DNA from: CAZGIF01 sp964526045
Lineage (GTDB): Bacteria; Patescibacteriota; Gracilibacteria; Absconditabacterales; Absconditicoccaceae
Direction: 5' to 3'
NCBI GenBank assembly: GCA_964526045.1
Contig: CAZGIF010000001.1
Location: 186,001 to 250,000 of the forward strand
DNA length: 64,000 bases
The notes under the pieces are model-generated. The model was not told the origin of the DNA and made no database searches. It saw only the letters and a list, made by a program, of their open reading frames with translations. Below, in pieces: positions 22,698-34,700 of this stretch. A program made the position numbers and the translations under genes. Each line of letters starts with the position of its first letter. The first letter of the stretch is position 1.

Positions 22698-23040
22698 GGA
22701 AAAAGTCATTAATTTTATACTAAAAAAATAATTTTGTGTTGTAATTTTTCATTTAAAACTTAAACTACTTAGATCTAAGTATCAAAATATTAAAAAAGTA
22801 ACACTTTATTTGATTTTGCCGTAAGATATGGAAATAAAAGATGATAACCATATAGCACATAGCACATCAAAAGAACAAAAAGATGATATATTATCAACAC
22901 AAGAAATTATTGAGTCTTTTTTAGTTACGATAAAAAATACGTATCCAATACTTTTTGAACACGAAAAATTACTACGTAAAGCATGTGAATTTGCGGATAA
23001 AGCACACAAATGACAGTTTAGAAAAGTTTCTTGAGAGCCA
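22604..23040 (+). repeat. Direct repeat B, copy 1 (glycosidase 3' end, leader, HD gene start)
   Basis: About 435 bp covering the end of the glycosidase gene, the 130-base leader and the first 61 codons plus of the first HD gene. It repeats at 24804-25239 at a constant offset of 2200/2199 bases. Identity is high through the HD N-terminus and then falls. Confidence 0.85.
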
Positions 23041-23814
23041 TATTTGACCCATCCGTTAGCTGTAGCTTCAAAAGTCCGAGACTACTATAACGATATTGAA
23101 TTGGTTTTAGCAGCAATACTTCATGATACAGTAGAAGATAATGACTACATTTTTATAGAAGATGTATACAATATATTTGGAAATGAAGTATGATTCTTGG
23201 TAGATGCAGTTACAGACAATACGAATTATTTTTATACTAAACCAAAGAAAACATTTTCTGATAAAATAGAAAAGCTATTATATGGTTGAATGCAAGATAT
23301 AAGATGTTTATTATTGAAATTAGCAGATAGAGAACACAATCTCGAGACTATTGAATGACTCAAACCAGCAAAACAGGTGAGAATGAGTTTTGAAACACAA
23401 GCCATTTATGTACCATTAAAAGAAATACTACATCGATGAGAAAAAACTACTACTGATTTAGTAAAAGATCTCCACAGATCCTTTATTAAAAAAGAGAAAA
23501 TAAACAATGAGATTGAATTTAAGGAAAAGCTATATTTAACGTGTTTTAATGAATTAGATGACGACATATTCAATTTGGTCTATCTAGATACTAAAAGTAT
23601 AATTCGAAAAGTATCAGACGAGAACATGATGCATGATGTTGTTTCTCAAAAATGATTTGATAAAAAAATTGATATAATTGATATAACTTATTGATTAAAA
23701 TGTAGTTTTTCTTGCACATTTATATGTAAGCAAGGTGATGCCTTCCAAAATATTTGAGGTAAAATGTCTATTCAAGATAGTTTATATACTAACACAATCG
23801 ATTATGTTTGATAA
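22828..23814 (+). CDS. RelA/SpoT-type HD hydrolase-like protein, copy 1
   Basis: A 328-residue protein whose residues 45-195 match the HD domain of RelA/SpoT and small alarmone hydrolases: ACEFADKAHKGQFRK..GEPYLTHPLAVA, the metal motif AAILHDTVEDND, and LLLKLADREHNLETI. There is no synthetase, TGS or ACT domain. The C-terminal 130 residues are unlike known RSH parts. The stop overlaps the following methyltransferase start by 11 bases, implying translational coupling. A ppGpp, ppNpp or other nucleotide hydrolase is the likely activity, by family inference only. Its N-terminal 62 residues are nearly identical to those of copy 2. Confidence 0.78.
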
Positions 23815-24796
23815 AATATACACATTTGTATCTGATCCAGATCTTATTTGAGAAAAGATCCTATCTCTAATGGAAAGAAAGTTATGACAAAAATTCTTGT
23901 ATTTTAATAATTGAGCAGATCTTTATTATAAAATTAGAATAGACGACCCTGTATACAAAAAATCCACATTTTCACCAGAAATATATACTGAATTTTTGGA
24001 ATCTTTTTTACAAAAAAAACCTAATGCAGCGATCGTAAGTCTTTGATGCTGAAATAGTAAAGCAGAGAGTAGTTTCTTAGAAAAAAGAAGTGACTTATCA
24101 GACTTATCGTATGTTTGAATCGATCTTTCATATGAGATGTTACAATTTTCAATTAATTCAATGCAAGATATTAAGTTATCAGACAAGAAATTCGTACGTG
24201 CAGATTTTTGATCAGGAGATTTTAACAAGCATTTAAACAACCTAACTAGAAACAAAATAGGTAGTAGGATCTTTTCGTTTTTTAGTAATACTTTATGAAA
24301 TATTCCACATACAAATATTGTAGATACTCTCTATAATTTATCTGAAGAATGAGAATACGTGCGGGTAGATGTACGCCTAAGAAGTGGATTAACATCAAAA
24401 GACGATCTCAATCATGCTAAAATGATGAAAGAGTCCTTAATGAAAGAAGCGAGACATAAATTTTATATAAATGCAATACAAGATCTTTGAATACCAGAAG
24501 AATCATGAGAGCTCATAATCTCAACAAATAAAGAGCCATCTATAAAAGCACTAAGATTTCATACATATTTCTATTTAACATCAAGAGTAGAGTTAAAAAT
24601 AAATTGAAAAAGAATTATCATATTGCCTGGTGAAAAGATATCTATTGTCGAACAATATCTTTATGATACAGATTGACTTATTGAATACTTCTATCAACAT
24701 AACTTTTCATTAGTTAAACAATCTATTCAAGGTCTTAGATGAATGTTTTTATTTGAGAGAAATAAAGAAAACCACTCGACGCAATTAGTAAATTAG
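23804..24796 (+). CDS. EgtD-like SAM-dependent methyltransferase, copy 1
   Basis: A 330-residue protein with motif I AAIVSLGCGNSKAESS near residue 79, the acidic residue in YVGIDLSYEMLQ, and FSFFSNTLGNIPHTNI, the xxGNxx segment typical of the EgtD/histidine-specific methyltransferase group (Methyltransf_33). The C-terminal half has beta-rich VELKINGKRIIILPGEKISI as in that group. It overlaps the HD gene by 11 bases. The paired copy at 26001-26993 has the same length. The substrate is unknown; an amino acid or nucleotide-linked small molecule is a guess. Confidence 0.7.
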
Positions 24797-24803
24797 GAAA
24801 ACT

Positions 24804-25239
24804 GGGAAAAGACATACATCTTCATGGTAATATTTCTAAAAGAGTTATTCTAAGAAAACTATATGAAGTAGTCAGTAAACCTGCAACACAACAATAAAAG
24901 GAAAGTCATTAATTTTACCCTAAAAAAATAATTCTGTGTTGTAATTTTTCATTTAAAACTTAGACTACTAAATCTAAGTATCAAAATATTAAAAAAGTAT
25001 TGCTTTATTTGATTTTGCCGTAAGATATGGAAATAAAAGATGATGACCATATAGCACATAGCACATCAAAAGAACAAAAAGATGATATATTATCAACACA
25101 AGAAATTATTGAGACTTTTTTAGTTACGATAAAAAATACGTATCCAATACTTTTTGAACAAGAGAAATTGCTACGTAAGGCATGCGAATTTGCAGATAAA
25201 GCACACAAATGACAATTTAGAAAAATTTCTTGACAACCA
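24804..25239 (+). repeat. Direct repeat B, copy 2
   Basis: Second copy of the glycosidase 3' end, leader and HD N-terminus, starting eight bases after the methyltransferase 1 stop. The glycosidase part still ends in a stop codon but has no start, so it is a remnant. Confidence 0.85.
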
Positions 25240-25989
25240 TATCTTGAACATCCTTTAGCGGTTTCTTTACTATTGGCAGAACGTTTTGGAGATATAACAC
25301 TAGTTATTGCAGCAATATTACATGATACCGTAGAAGATAATGATTATATTTTTATAGAGGATGTTTATAACATTTTTGGTACTAATGTATGATTTTTAGT
25401 AGATGCAGTAACCGATAATACAAACTACTATTATGGACAACCAAAAAAAGCGTTTTCTGATAAAATCCAAAAGTTACTGTATGGGTGAATGCAAGATGTT
25501 AGATGTTTACTTTTGAAACTAGCTGATAGAGAACATAACTTAACAACATTGAAGTGACTGCATACGCATAAACAAATAAGAATAGGATTCGAAACTCAGT
25601 CAATATATATGCCACTAAGAAAAATTTTACAACGAGATGAAAGAATCGATATATGGACATCACATGATCTTTTCAGTGTATATAGAAAAGAAAAAAAACT
25701 TGATACTCCAATATTACTACAACAAAACCTATACTCACGATATTTTCACAACTTTGACACTGAGATATTTTGACTAGTATATGGCGATTCCAAATCAATT
25801 GTACGATCAATAGAAAGTAGAGACTTTTTTGAAAATATGCTAAAAAACAATGAACTTGATGAATCGATACATATATTAGAAATCGATTCTGATTGATATG
25901 AGCATTTTAGAGCTACATTCATTTTCTTACAATGAAAAGTGTTTGATACAAATTGATCAGATCTAAAAATAGCATATTTTAATAACTAA
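25027..25989 (+). CDS. RelA/SpoT-type HD hydrolase-like protein, copy 2
   Basis: A 320-residue paralogue of the 22828 gene. The HD motifs are intact: QPYLEHPLAVS, AAILHDTVEDNDYIF, LLLKLADREHNLTTL. Residues 1-65 are almost identical to copy 1, residues 66-200 are similar (about three quarters by eye), and the C-terminal third differs strongly, suggesting the constant part senses or catalyses and the tail gives specificity. It sits 11 bases before the second methyltransferase. Same role as copy 1 is inferred. Confidence 0.78.
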
Positions 25990-26000
25990 ACAACCACTTT

Positions 26001-26993
26001 ATGAATAATAAAATTCATTCAGTTATATCTGATTTTGAGCAAGAAGAAGAGTTAGTTGCATGATTAAAGAAACGTTTTCTTGATCAAAAGTTTATTTATA
26101 TCCAACAGTGAGCAAAGTATTATTATGATGCTGTTGATAGAAGAAGTAAATTTGTAAAATGAGCATACGAGAATGATGATTTCTATTATTCTTTTATAGA
26201 AAAACATATAACAAAATGAGAAAAAATAGCAATAATTAGTCTATGATGTGGAGATTGACGTCAAGAAAAAGAAACACTTCGTAAACTTCATCAAGATTGA
26301 CACTCAATTGATTATTTTTGAGTAGATTACTCACAAGGAATGTTAGATTTAGCTATCAAGAATTTAAAAGATATTCCTGGTAAGAAAGAATTTATTTATG
26401 CAGACCTTACAACAAAAAAATTTAGGCAAGAGGTAGATATGAGAACAAAATGATACGATCGTAGAATTTTCGCTTTTATGGGATATACTTTTGCTAGCAA
26501 AAATCAAACAGAATTATGAGACAGTCTTTTTAATCTTCTATGACCGGAAGACTATGTATGGATTGATTTTTGTGTTAGGACAGAAGTATCAAAGAAAAAA
26601 GATTTTGAGATATTTAAAAGATTTGAGCAATTTTATTTGTATGAAGAGGATAAATTAAAGTCAAATCTTGCTCCTTTAGAATTATTAAATATTCCTAAAG
26701 ATTCATGAACATTGAGAATGAAAGTAGTAAATGAAGACTTCACTGGATCTATGCTGATGATATACTATTTTGCGTTTGACAAGTCTGTCACAGTATCTTT
26801 GAGATGAGATACAATACATATATGAGAATGACAAGAGTTATACCTTATGGAAATGAGAATTTATAGTATTGAATGATTCAAAAAATTTTTAGAAAATCAT
26901 TGATTTGTGAATATTGATAGCTATGTAGAGAAAACATGAGAAGAAATAGACAAATGACAAGTTCTATACAAAATAGGCAACAAAAATAATTAG
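26001..26993 (+). CDS. EgtD-like SAM-dependent methyltransferase, copy 2
   Basis: A 330-residue paralogue of 23804-24796. Motif I is IAIISLGCGDGRQEKE; YFGVDYSQGMLDLA gives the post-I Asp; RIFAFMGYTFASKNQTEL replaces the GN loop; PEDYVWIDFCVRTE is the following strand. The C-terminal part again has the EgtD-like beta region (VTVSLRGDTIHIGEGQELY). It diverges from copy 1 much more than the HD N-termini do. A plus-strand terminator lies at 27122-27149. Confidence 0.7.
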
Positions 26994-27118
26994 AAATATT
27001 CTATTGACAAATAGAAAAATAAGAATATGATGAGGCTGTTAACATAACTAATTATACTCATTTTTATATTATATATATATACCATGGTATAAATCTAATA
27101 AATACCTAAAGTAAACAC

Positions 27119-27700
27119 TTAGAGATGAAATCCTTTCATCTCTTTTTTTATTGTTTTATATTCTGGACATAATTTTTGTACAAGGTTTCGAAAAGTCTGA
27201 GAATGGTTTTTATGAACAAGGTGACAGCATTCATGTATGATGACATAATCCGTATATTTTTTGGGAAAATGAATAAGGGACTGATTAAGCATAATTCTAT
27301 CATCATGTGTACAACTTCCCCATTTGCGACGTACATTATTTACCCAAAAACCATATACTTTTTTTCATAATTGTGAAGCAAAAGCATACACAAGAGGCTG
27401 TGCATACTCAGCAAGCTTTTGTTGCAGTATTTGCTGTATGCTATATTGCGGATATTGTTGGGATAACATAGCACGATCAATACTCTCTCACCAAATAGAA
27501 ACATGACTATCTGACATAACTTGCACACGGTCAGGTATTTTTTTTTGCAAAATTTTTCATCTCTGTAGTAAATCTTGTACCAAAAATGTATCATGCTTGA
27601 GACGATAAGGCACACGAATCAAAAAAGATCAATCTGACAGAACTTTGAGATACGCATGCTTGTTATTGGTATATTCTACTGTGTATTGTTGAGTAACCAT
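27119..27700 (-). CDS. YgjP-like (DUF45/M48-type) zinc metallopeptidase
   Basis: A 193-residue protein with the family signature WVNNVRRKWGSCTHDDRI followed by LIHFPKKYTDYVIIHECCHLVH and NHSQTFRNLVQKLCPEY. It has the HExxH zinc site with the third ligand His in NHS, as in the YgjP/SprT-like DUF45 group. Cytosolic, no signal peptide. Its 3' end overlaps a hairpin that can terminate the opposite-strand methyltransferase transcript. Confidence 0.85.
27122..27149 (+). terminator. Terminator for cassette B transcript, inside the metallopeptidase 3' end
   Basis: GAGATGAAA and TTTCATCTC form a nine-pair stem with a three-base loop followed by seven T. It overlaps the last codons of the convergent metallopeptidase gene. 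Confidence 0.8.
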
Positions 27701-27713
27701 TATGAAAGTAATG

Positions 27714-28199
27714 TTATGAAGTAGGAACAAGTGACAAAACATCACTCAGGGAAAAGGCTCACACACGAAAATCTTTAGCTTCTCAGTCTTCTCAGACCAA
27801 CACCAATGATGTTTGTGCACGAACTCACCATTTTTTTTGTAAAACCTTGGTTGAATCATAGTCAACTCTTATGATCTGTACATTTTCTGGGATATTTTGG
27901 ATATTCGCGAGTATGACTTTGTCCAAAATTCTGCAACTAGGACACCAATCTGCATGAAAAAATGCAATTACAGTTTTTCCAGACACAAGAGCATCAGCTA
28001 GGACTTGGGGAGTATAATCAACATATCATGAACCAGTGACAATATCAACGAGAGGTTTAGGTTGTTGTCACAATCCTAAATAAACATTTCTCACCAAAAA
28101 AACTCACAATACTACTATTCATGCAAATAAGATGGTATTTCTTTCTTTACGCCATAACGCAGAAAAAAACATATGTAGCTTTTTAGCGACTTTTTGCAT
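27714..28199 (-). CDS. Membrane-anchored thioredoxin-fold protein
   Basis: A 161-residue protein with one N-terminal membrane helix (about residues 22-40) and an extracytoplasmic thioredoxin domain with the redox motif FFHADWCPSCRILD. The cis-Pro loop is replaced by QTSLVL, so the canonical cis-proline is missing. It probably handles disulfides of exported Cys-rich proteins. It ends 14 bases before the metallopeptidase start, so they may be co-transcribed, and it is divergent from sufB. Confidence 0.82.
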
Positions 28200-28303
28200 A
28201 CATAAACAAAAAAAGAATAAACGAATGTCTTGATAAGTCTTGTACAAATATGTATGTTTATAAAGTAATTGCAACCCAACATAATTTATATTATATTTTC
28301 ATA

Positions 28304-29692
28304 ATGTCAGACATACAAAAAGCGCTTAACGAATCAAGTGATCTAAAATATGACCTTTTTTTGAAAGAATTAACACCAGACACAATTCGCAAAATATCTG
28401 CAGATCAAAATGAACCTGAGTGGATGTTGGAACATAGATTAAAGTGTCTCGATATTTTTTTCGCTACACCTATGCCAAAACGATGACCGAATTTGGAGTT
28501 ATTAGATTTTGAAAAACTTGTACGATATGCAAAACCTGCAAAATGATATGAGTGATACGCGAAATCTCGAGATGATGTTCCTGCAGATCTCAAAGATAAA
28601 TTTGAAAAATTATGAATCCCAAAAGCAGAAAGAGATTATCTCGCATGAGCAGGATGACAAATGGATAGCAATACTGTATATCACAAAATCAAAGAACAAC
28701 GAGCAAAACAATGAGTAATCTTTGAAGATATGCCAATTGCTTTGCAAAAACATGAAGAATTGGTCAAAAAATATTTTATGAAATTAGTACCTGCTACTGA
28801 TCATAAATTTGCTGCATTACATGGAGCAGTGTGGTCGTGATGAACATTTATTCACGTACCTGCTTGAGTCAAAGTAACACAACCACTACAAGCATATTTT
28901 CGTATGAATACGTATTGATGAGGACAATTTGAACATACACTAATTATTATTGATGAAGATGCACAAGCTGACTACATCGAGTGATGTTCAGCTCCAAAAT
29001 TTGATACACCATCTTTACATGCATGATTAGTCGAGATTTTTGTTGCAAAAAATGCACATATGAGATATTCATCTGTAGAAAATCGATCAATCAATACATT
29101 TAATCTTAATACAAAAAGATCGCTTATTGAAGAAGATGCGTATATGGAATGGATAGGATGAAATATGGGAAGTTGTACTACAATGCTCTATCCTTGTTCT
29201 ATTCTCAAATGAGATAGAAGTAAAACAGATATCTTATGAGTTGCTGTTGCAGGTGCTGGACAATATCAAGATGTTGGTGCAAAAGTTATTCATATATGAA
29301 AAGATACAAGTTCAAAAATTGTATCCAAATCAATCGCAAAAGATTGATGAACGGCAGCATATAGATGATTAGTACAAATCATGCCAAGTGCGAGCAATGC
29401 AGTAAACTCTACAGAATGTGACGCACTCTTGTTGGATGATATTTCAATAAGTACAGCAATTCCAGATATTGATATTAGAAATGATAGTGCAACAATAGCA
29501 CATGAAGCGACTGCCTGAAAAATCGATGAACAAGAGTTATTTTACCTTACATCTCGTGGAATTGACGAAGAAAAAGCAATGGCAATGATCGTAAATGGTT
29601 TTTTTTCTGACATTGTAAAACAACTACCATTAGAATACGCATGAGAAATGAACAAACTCATTGAGATGGAGATGGAATGAAGCGTTGGATAA
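28304..29692 (+). CDS. sufB: Fe-S cluster assembly protein SufB
   Basis: Scaffold subunit of SufBCD, 462 residues, full-length. Landmarks: the N-terminal EPEWMLEHRLKCLDIF, PAADHK-like PATDHKFAALHGAVWSGG, DYIEGCSAPKF, the conserved SVENRSINTFNLNTKR and GSCTTMLYPCSILKGDRS, and the C-terminal ECDALLLDD...PDIDIRNDSATIAHEATAGKI. The start is placed at ATG 28304 because MSDIQKALNE leads into conserved sequence; an in-frame ATG at 28250 is less likely. It is alone, about 18 kb from the SufC/SufD-like genes. A terminator follows. Confidence 0.96.
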
Positions 29693-29722
29693 AAGTAGAT
29701 AAAATACTCTTGAATAAAAAAC

Positions 29723-29756
29723 AAAGCTATCACACAGTATGATAGCTTTTCTTTTT
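29723..29756 (+). terminator. Rho-independent terminator after sufB
   Basis: AAAGCTATCA and TGATAGCTTT form a ten-pair stem with a seven-base loop and a T-rich tail. Confidence 0.85.
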
Positions 29757-29868
29757 GTTACAATATTCTATAACAAAGTTCACTTCCAGTTGACTCAGAA
29801 ATAAACAAAAGTATAACTTACTAAATAAACCCACATAGGTGGAATTTTTAGTATATTTTTTTGCACGT

Positions 29869-31353
29869 ATGGACGCTAGTTCGAACAACATTATTTTGCG
29901 TTTTGATCACGCAACATTTGGATATAACGATGGAGAAAAAATCATCATAGATGACGCAAGTTTTAGTGTTCGTGAAAACACGAAAGTTACAATTATGTGA
30001 CAAAATTGAGCATGAAAATCTACGATATTTAAACTGATTATGTGAGAACTTTCTTTACAATCAGGAAAAATAAATATCTGACAATGAATCAAAATTGCGA
30101 TCTCGAGACAAGTTATTCCTAGAGAAAAAATGGAACTTTCTGTGAGAGAATGGTATGAAGAAACATTACACGAAAAAGACTATTCATTTGACAAGAAAAT
30201 CACAGACACCTTAACAAAGTTACATTTTGTCCCACCTCTAGACAAAAAACTAAAAGATTTCTCTGGGTGACAACAAGCAAGACTTTTGCTAGGGTACGCT
30301 TTGGTGCAAGAACCTGATATACTCTTGGTTGATGAACCAACAAACAATTTAGACTCGGACTGAATTTGAGATCTGATAAGTTTTTTGTTGATGTATGAAA
30401 AGACTGTTGTTGTTATTTCTCATGATGCAGACTTTTTGAATATGTTTACTGATTGAGTATTATACCTCAATATCATGACCAAAAATGTAGAGCAATTTTG
30501 GTGAGATTATTATAGCGTACAAGACCAAATTGTCGCTCAAATAGAAAAAGAAGAAAAACAAAACGCACGTGCTATCAAACAAATAAAAAATGCAAAAGAA
30601 AAAATAGGAGAGTTTGCACAAAAATGATGAAAAATGCGTAAACTTGCAAAAAAAATGAGGTCGCAAGTTGAAGAAGCTGAGGATGATCTTGTAGAAGTAA
30701 GAAGAGATGATAAAACTATCAGAACATTTACAATTCCTTTTGAAAATTATATCTGACCAATTGTTGAGATAAACCGTATTTCACTTATGGACAAAAATCA
30801 AAATATCAGAAACATTGACGTTGATATCTCTATCAAAAAGAAAGAAAGGTATATTTTATCGTGACCAAATGGTATTGGAAAAACTACTTTACTCAAAAGT
30901 CTTTTGGGAGATGAAAATACAACTGTAACATCAACACAAGCAACTATAAAAGACGATGTCAGAATATGATACTATAGTCAGGATTTTGCTGCATTAGATA
31001 TGAGTATGATCGTTCGAGATGCTCTGCATGCATCTTCAGACACACTCACTGATCAAGAAGTATATAAAGTTGCTGCAGGATTTTTATTGACGTGAGATCT
31101 TCTCAAAAAATCTATAGGATTTTTGAGTGAAGGACAAAAGTGACTTTTGTGTTATGCGCGTTTCGTTTTGCAAAAACCTCATATTTTGATAATGGATGAG
31201 CCAACAAACCATATTAATTTTCGTCACCTTCCTATCATAGCAGAAGCGCTTAACGCATACGAATGAGCAATGTTAATTATTAGTCATGATCAAGAATTCG
31301 TTAGACAATTGCAACAATTAGAAGAAATAGACTTGTGAAGATTTATAAAATAA
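29869..31353 (+). CDS. ABC-F family ATPase (ribosome-associated)
   Basis: Soluble tandem ABC ATPase, 494 residues, with no membrane part. The first domain has Walker A MGQNGAGKST, signature FSGGQQARLLLGYAL, Walker B LLVDEPTNNLDSDG and VVISHDADFL. A Lys/Glu-rich coiled linker (about 215-275) is typical of ABC-F. The second domain has SGPNGIGKTTLLKS, LSEGQKGLLCYARFV and LIMDEPTNHINFRH, with LIISHDQEF. ABC-F proteins act on the ribosomal E site; an Uup/EttA or antibiotic-protection role cannot be separated here. HIT follows 11 bases later. Confidence 0.93.
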
Positions 31354-31364
31354 ACTATCAAAAT

Positions 31365-31754
31365 ATGTCAGACTGTATTTTTTGTAAAATAGTTCAGTGA
31401 GATATACCAGCACACAAGATTTATGAAGATGATACTATACTAGCTTTCTTAGACATTTTTCCAATCAACGAAGGACATGTCTTGGTTATACCCAAACAAC
31501 ACGTCTCTGATTTTCACAAATGTGATACGGATTTGTATACTCATATGATGGTAGTCGCTCAAAAAATAGCTCAAAAGATACAATCTGTCTATACTCCTAG
31601 CAAAGTTGCTTTGCGAGCAGAAGGGTTTGAAGTTAATCATACACATATCCATGTAATGCCGTTGTACGCATCATGAGATCTACACAAAAAAAGACCTGAC
31701 TCAGAGCCAGATCATGTCGCGCTTGCGCGTGTTGCAGAGAAATTGAAAATATAA
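31365..31754 (+). CDS. HIT family nucleotide hydrolase/transferase
   Basis: A 129-residue HIT-family protein that hydrolyses nucleotidyl phosphoramidates or dinucleotide phosphates. It starts MSDCIFCKIVQGDIPAHKIYED with the CxxC half of the zinc site seen in the Hint branch, has INEGHVLVIPKQHVSDF, and the catalytic HTHIHVMPLY (HxHxHxx). Its last 164 bases have a second copy at 37219-37382, beyond cassette C. Probably co-transcribed with the ABC-F gene. Confidence 0.93.
31591..31754 (+). repeat. Direct repeat C, copy 1 (HIT gene 3' end)
   Basis: 164 bp ending at the HIT stop codon. It aligns without gaps to 37219-37382 at an offset of 5628, about 85% identical by eye, with most changes at third codon positions. 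Confidence 0.9.
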
Positions 31755-31761
31755 CTTATAG

Positions 31762-34700
31762 TTAAAATGTAATCAAAGATAAGGATTTATCCCTCTTTTT
31801 TTCTCTCTCAAAATTAAAATCAGATAATATCCATGGATCTCTACCAGAATTAAGTATATTTTTACTTAACTCTTTTTCTTTTTGTAATGCATTATGCATG
31901 CGTGCGATATCAGACTCAGAACCAAATTTTTTTGCATAATTATAACGAGCTTTAATTGATGAAACCCACTGATCTCTCTGGTCTTGATACCAGTCTGATT
32001 TATTATTGTACTTTATTGTATCCATAACTCATTTTTCATCATAACAAATCTTAGTTATTCATGTTACCTTATTATTTTCCATTAATTCTATGAGTTCATG
32101 GGTTCTAAAAAAAGAGTCACAATCAGTATCATCAACAGAAACAGCAACATTTCACTCAGCATTACGAACAAAAGCTAATATATAGTGAGGAGTAATTTCA
32201 CTTTTTAGAGAATAAGGAATTTCACTATCGTCCCACATAGGGTTAAGAACTGGTAATGCTCACTGTGTCATCGCGACAGTGTGATATAAATTATCACATA
32301 TAGTCTCATATGCCGATCCGTCTTCATAGGACGTATTCTCAGTAACTAAGAAATGTTCAGCCATAACTCTTCATAATCAATATCAAAGAGGATGTCAGGG
32401 AATCCATCATCAAGACCAAAGTACTGTTTTATTTTTTGGAGCTTTAACTAAGCCAGAATCAACAACTTCTTTGGCGTATTCGATTGAGAAAAAAAGCTCT
32501 TTTTGTTCTTGAGTATAGTTTACTATAGTACAATGAGTAAGACTTTTTCAGTAACGAGAATTGACAAAGTATTTTCACAACTCTTCTGGAGACTGTTGTG
32601 TGTAATCATATGGTCTATGATCAAATCATGAATAATGAAATCAATAAGACTGCCGGTTAGATTCATTTTTTGCTCAAAGTGTTTTATCAAAGAACTCATC
32701 TACTACTGATCATACCATACTACGTATTGCTGGTATAGTAATATTTTCTGGTTTAATTTTATTGGATATTACCGGTCAAATACTGTAAACATTCTCAGTA
32801 GAAGAGATAATTCAGTCATCTAAAGCTACAACTCTAGCTTCAGCCATACTAGCAACCAACTTGTTTTGTGTAGATTTAGACGGTCACGTATTATTTACAA
32901 TCATACTCACCGACTGCGTCAAAACTCATTCCTTCGTTTCATATATGATATCAAAAATATTTCATTCAGCTGAACGAATAACATTGATTCAAGAATATCC
33001 TCATGAAATTACAACTCTTCATTCAGAAATGAGTTCACTTATTTTTGTTCGGTGGTCATTTGGAATTCTATACCTAACATTGTTTCGAATCGATCATAAT
33101 TCTTCAATAAATATCTGTCTATCTTGATCACAAAGAGCATTCCAAATGGAATTTATTTCTGGGATCAAAGAATCTATTACTGATCTCCAACCAAATCATT
33201 TATCTAAAGCCGTTGAAAGCTCGCTTTTCCAGAGTTGTAATAATGTAGCTTTCGAAAAGGTATTACTTTTACTTAACTCAATTATAGAATCATATGTCAA
33301 TAAGGATCTTTCATAAAATAATTCACTAACTTTACCTTCTTTCGTAGGTACTTTTCAAGTTTTTGATATTAAAAAAAACTTACCCTCAAATCAATTTCAA
33401 ATTGCCCATAAGACAGAAAAAAGAGAACCATTTCACGTTCATATAATCCCTATTATATCATCCTTGGATAAGTTTTTTAGATTGTTTTTTGATAAAGCTT
33501 GATCATCAAGTGAATAATATCAAGAAACTCAAGCTAATGTCTCTCCATGCATATCAGAGAGGTGATTTGGAAGATTATTACCGGTACATACAAATACGGC
33601 ATCAGAATTCACCGATACCTGTTTTTTACCACTCTTTATCAATAAAGATTCTCAGGTAGCATTCTCTATTCTCGCTCTTATGAATTGCACCTTTATTGGC
33701 AATCAATTACTTTCAATGCTTCTGAGAAGATCCTCAATATATTTTTTTACAATTTTTCAATAATCATTATGACTAATAATTTGGTTTTTATCAAATCAGT
33801 GTTGAGGGCTGTATAATAGAGTTGGCACTTCTCTCATCCAAAAAACCGGATCTTTATTTAAATATGTAACGATTCATCACGGAGTATCTAATCATAGAAC
33901 GTTAACTTGATTAGCCATTCCTACAGCTGTGGCACCAAATCTATTATAGGTAGCTCATCATATATCATATGTTCAGTCATACAGAGATATTAACATTGGA
34001 TTACTTTTTCAAATATTCTTATATTTCTCAATTATATTAGTTAATGTCATTATCCCTGACATTCAAGTTCAAATTATGGAAATATGTTTTATTCATTCTC
34101 AAGAAGGTATGTTTTTTGTTTCTAAAAAACACGAATCAAGATGTACTCTTGGTAAATCGTGTAGCATTGAAGGATTGAGAGCATCTCAATTATCTAATTT
34201 GTACAGTGAACAAAACTGGTCTGGATTTATAGCATAAGCATTTTTATCAGCATCATTAACAACAACAACTCAATCTTCGAAATACTGATTTGTTCAAGTA
34301 CTGGTTCAAACTTCACAATACCCTGGAACGAAACGTGCAAAATAGTCAGATTCTTTTTTTGAGTTTTTTCCATATATAGCTCAGCTATCATTTATATACA
34401 TTTGTTGAATATACTTTTTTGTTGATGGATAACTTTCTATACCGTTGGATTGTAAATAAGACTGAATTTGCGTAAATGTTTCTTTCGTAATAGTATTTTC
34501 ATTATAGATATCAGGAAATTTCTTTAAAAACTGATTCTGTAGGCTTTTATCACCTCAAAAATTAATTATTACAGCGTCAACTCATGGTCTTCCTACAACC
34601 ATCTGTCATGTTGGACCATTTGTCCAAGTATATCACACACCAGATGCGATTTGGTTTTTTGAAGAAACTGGATCTCCGAGACGGTGATATTCTCAATTTA

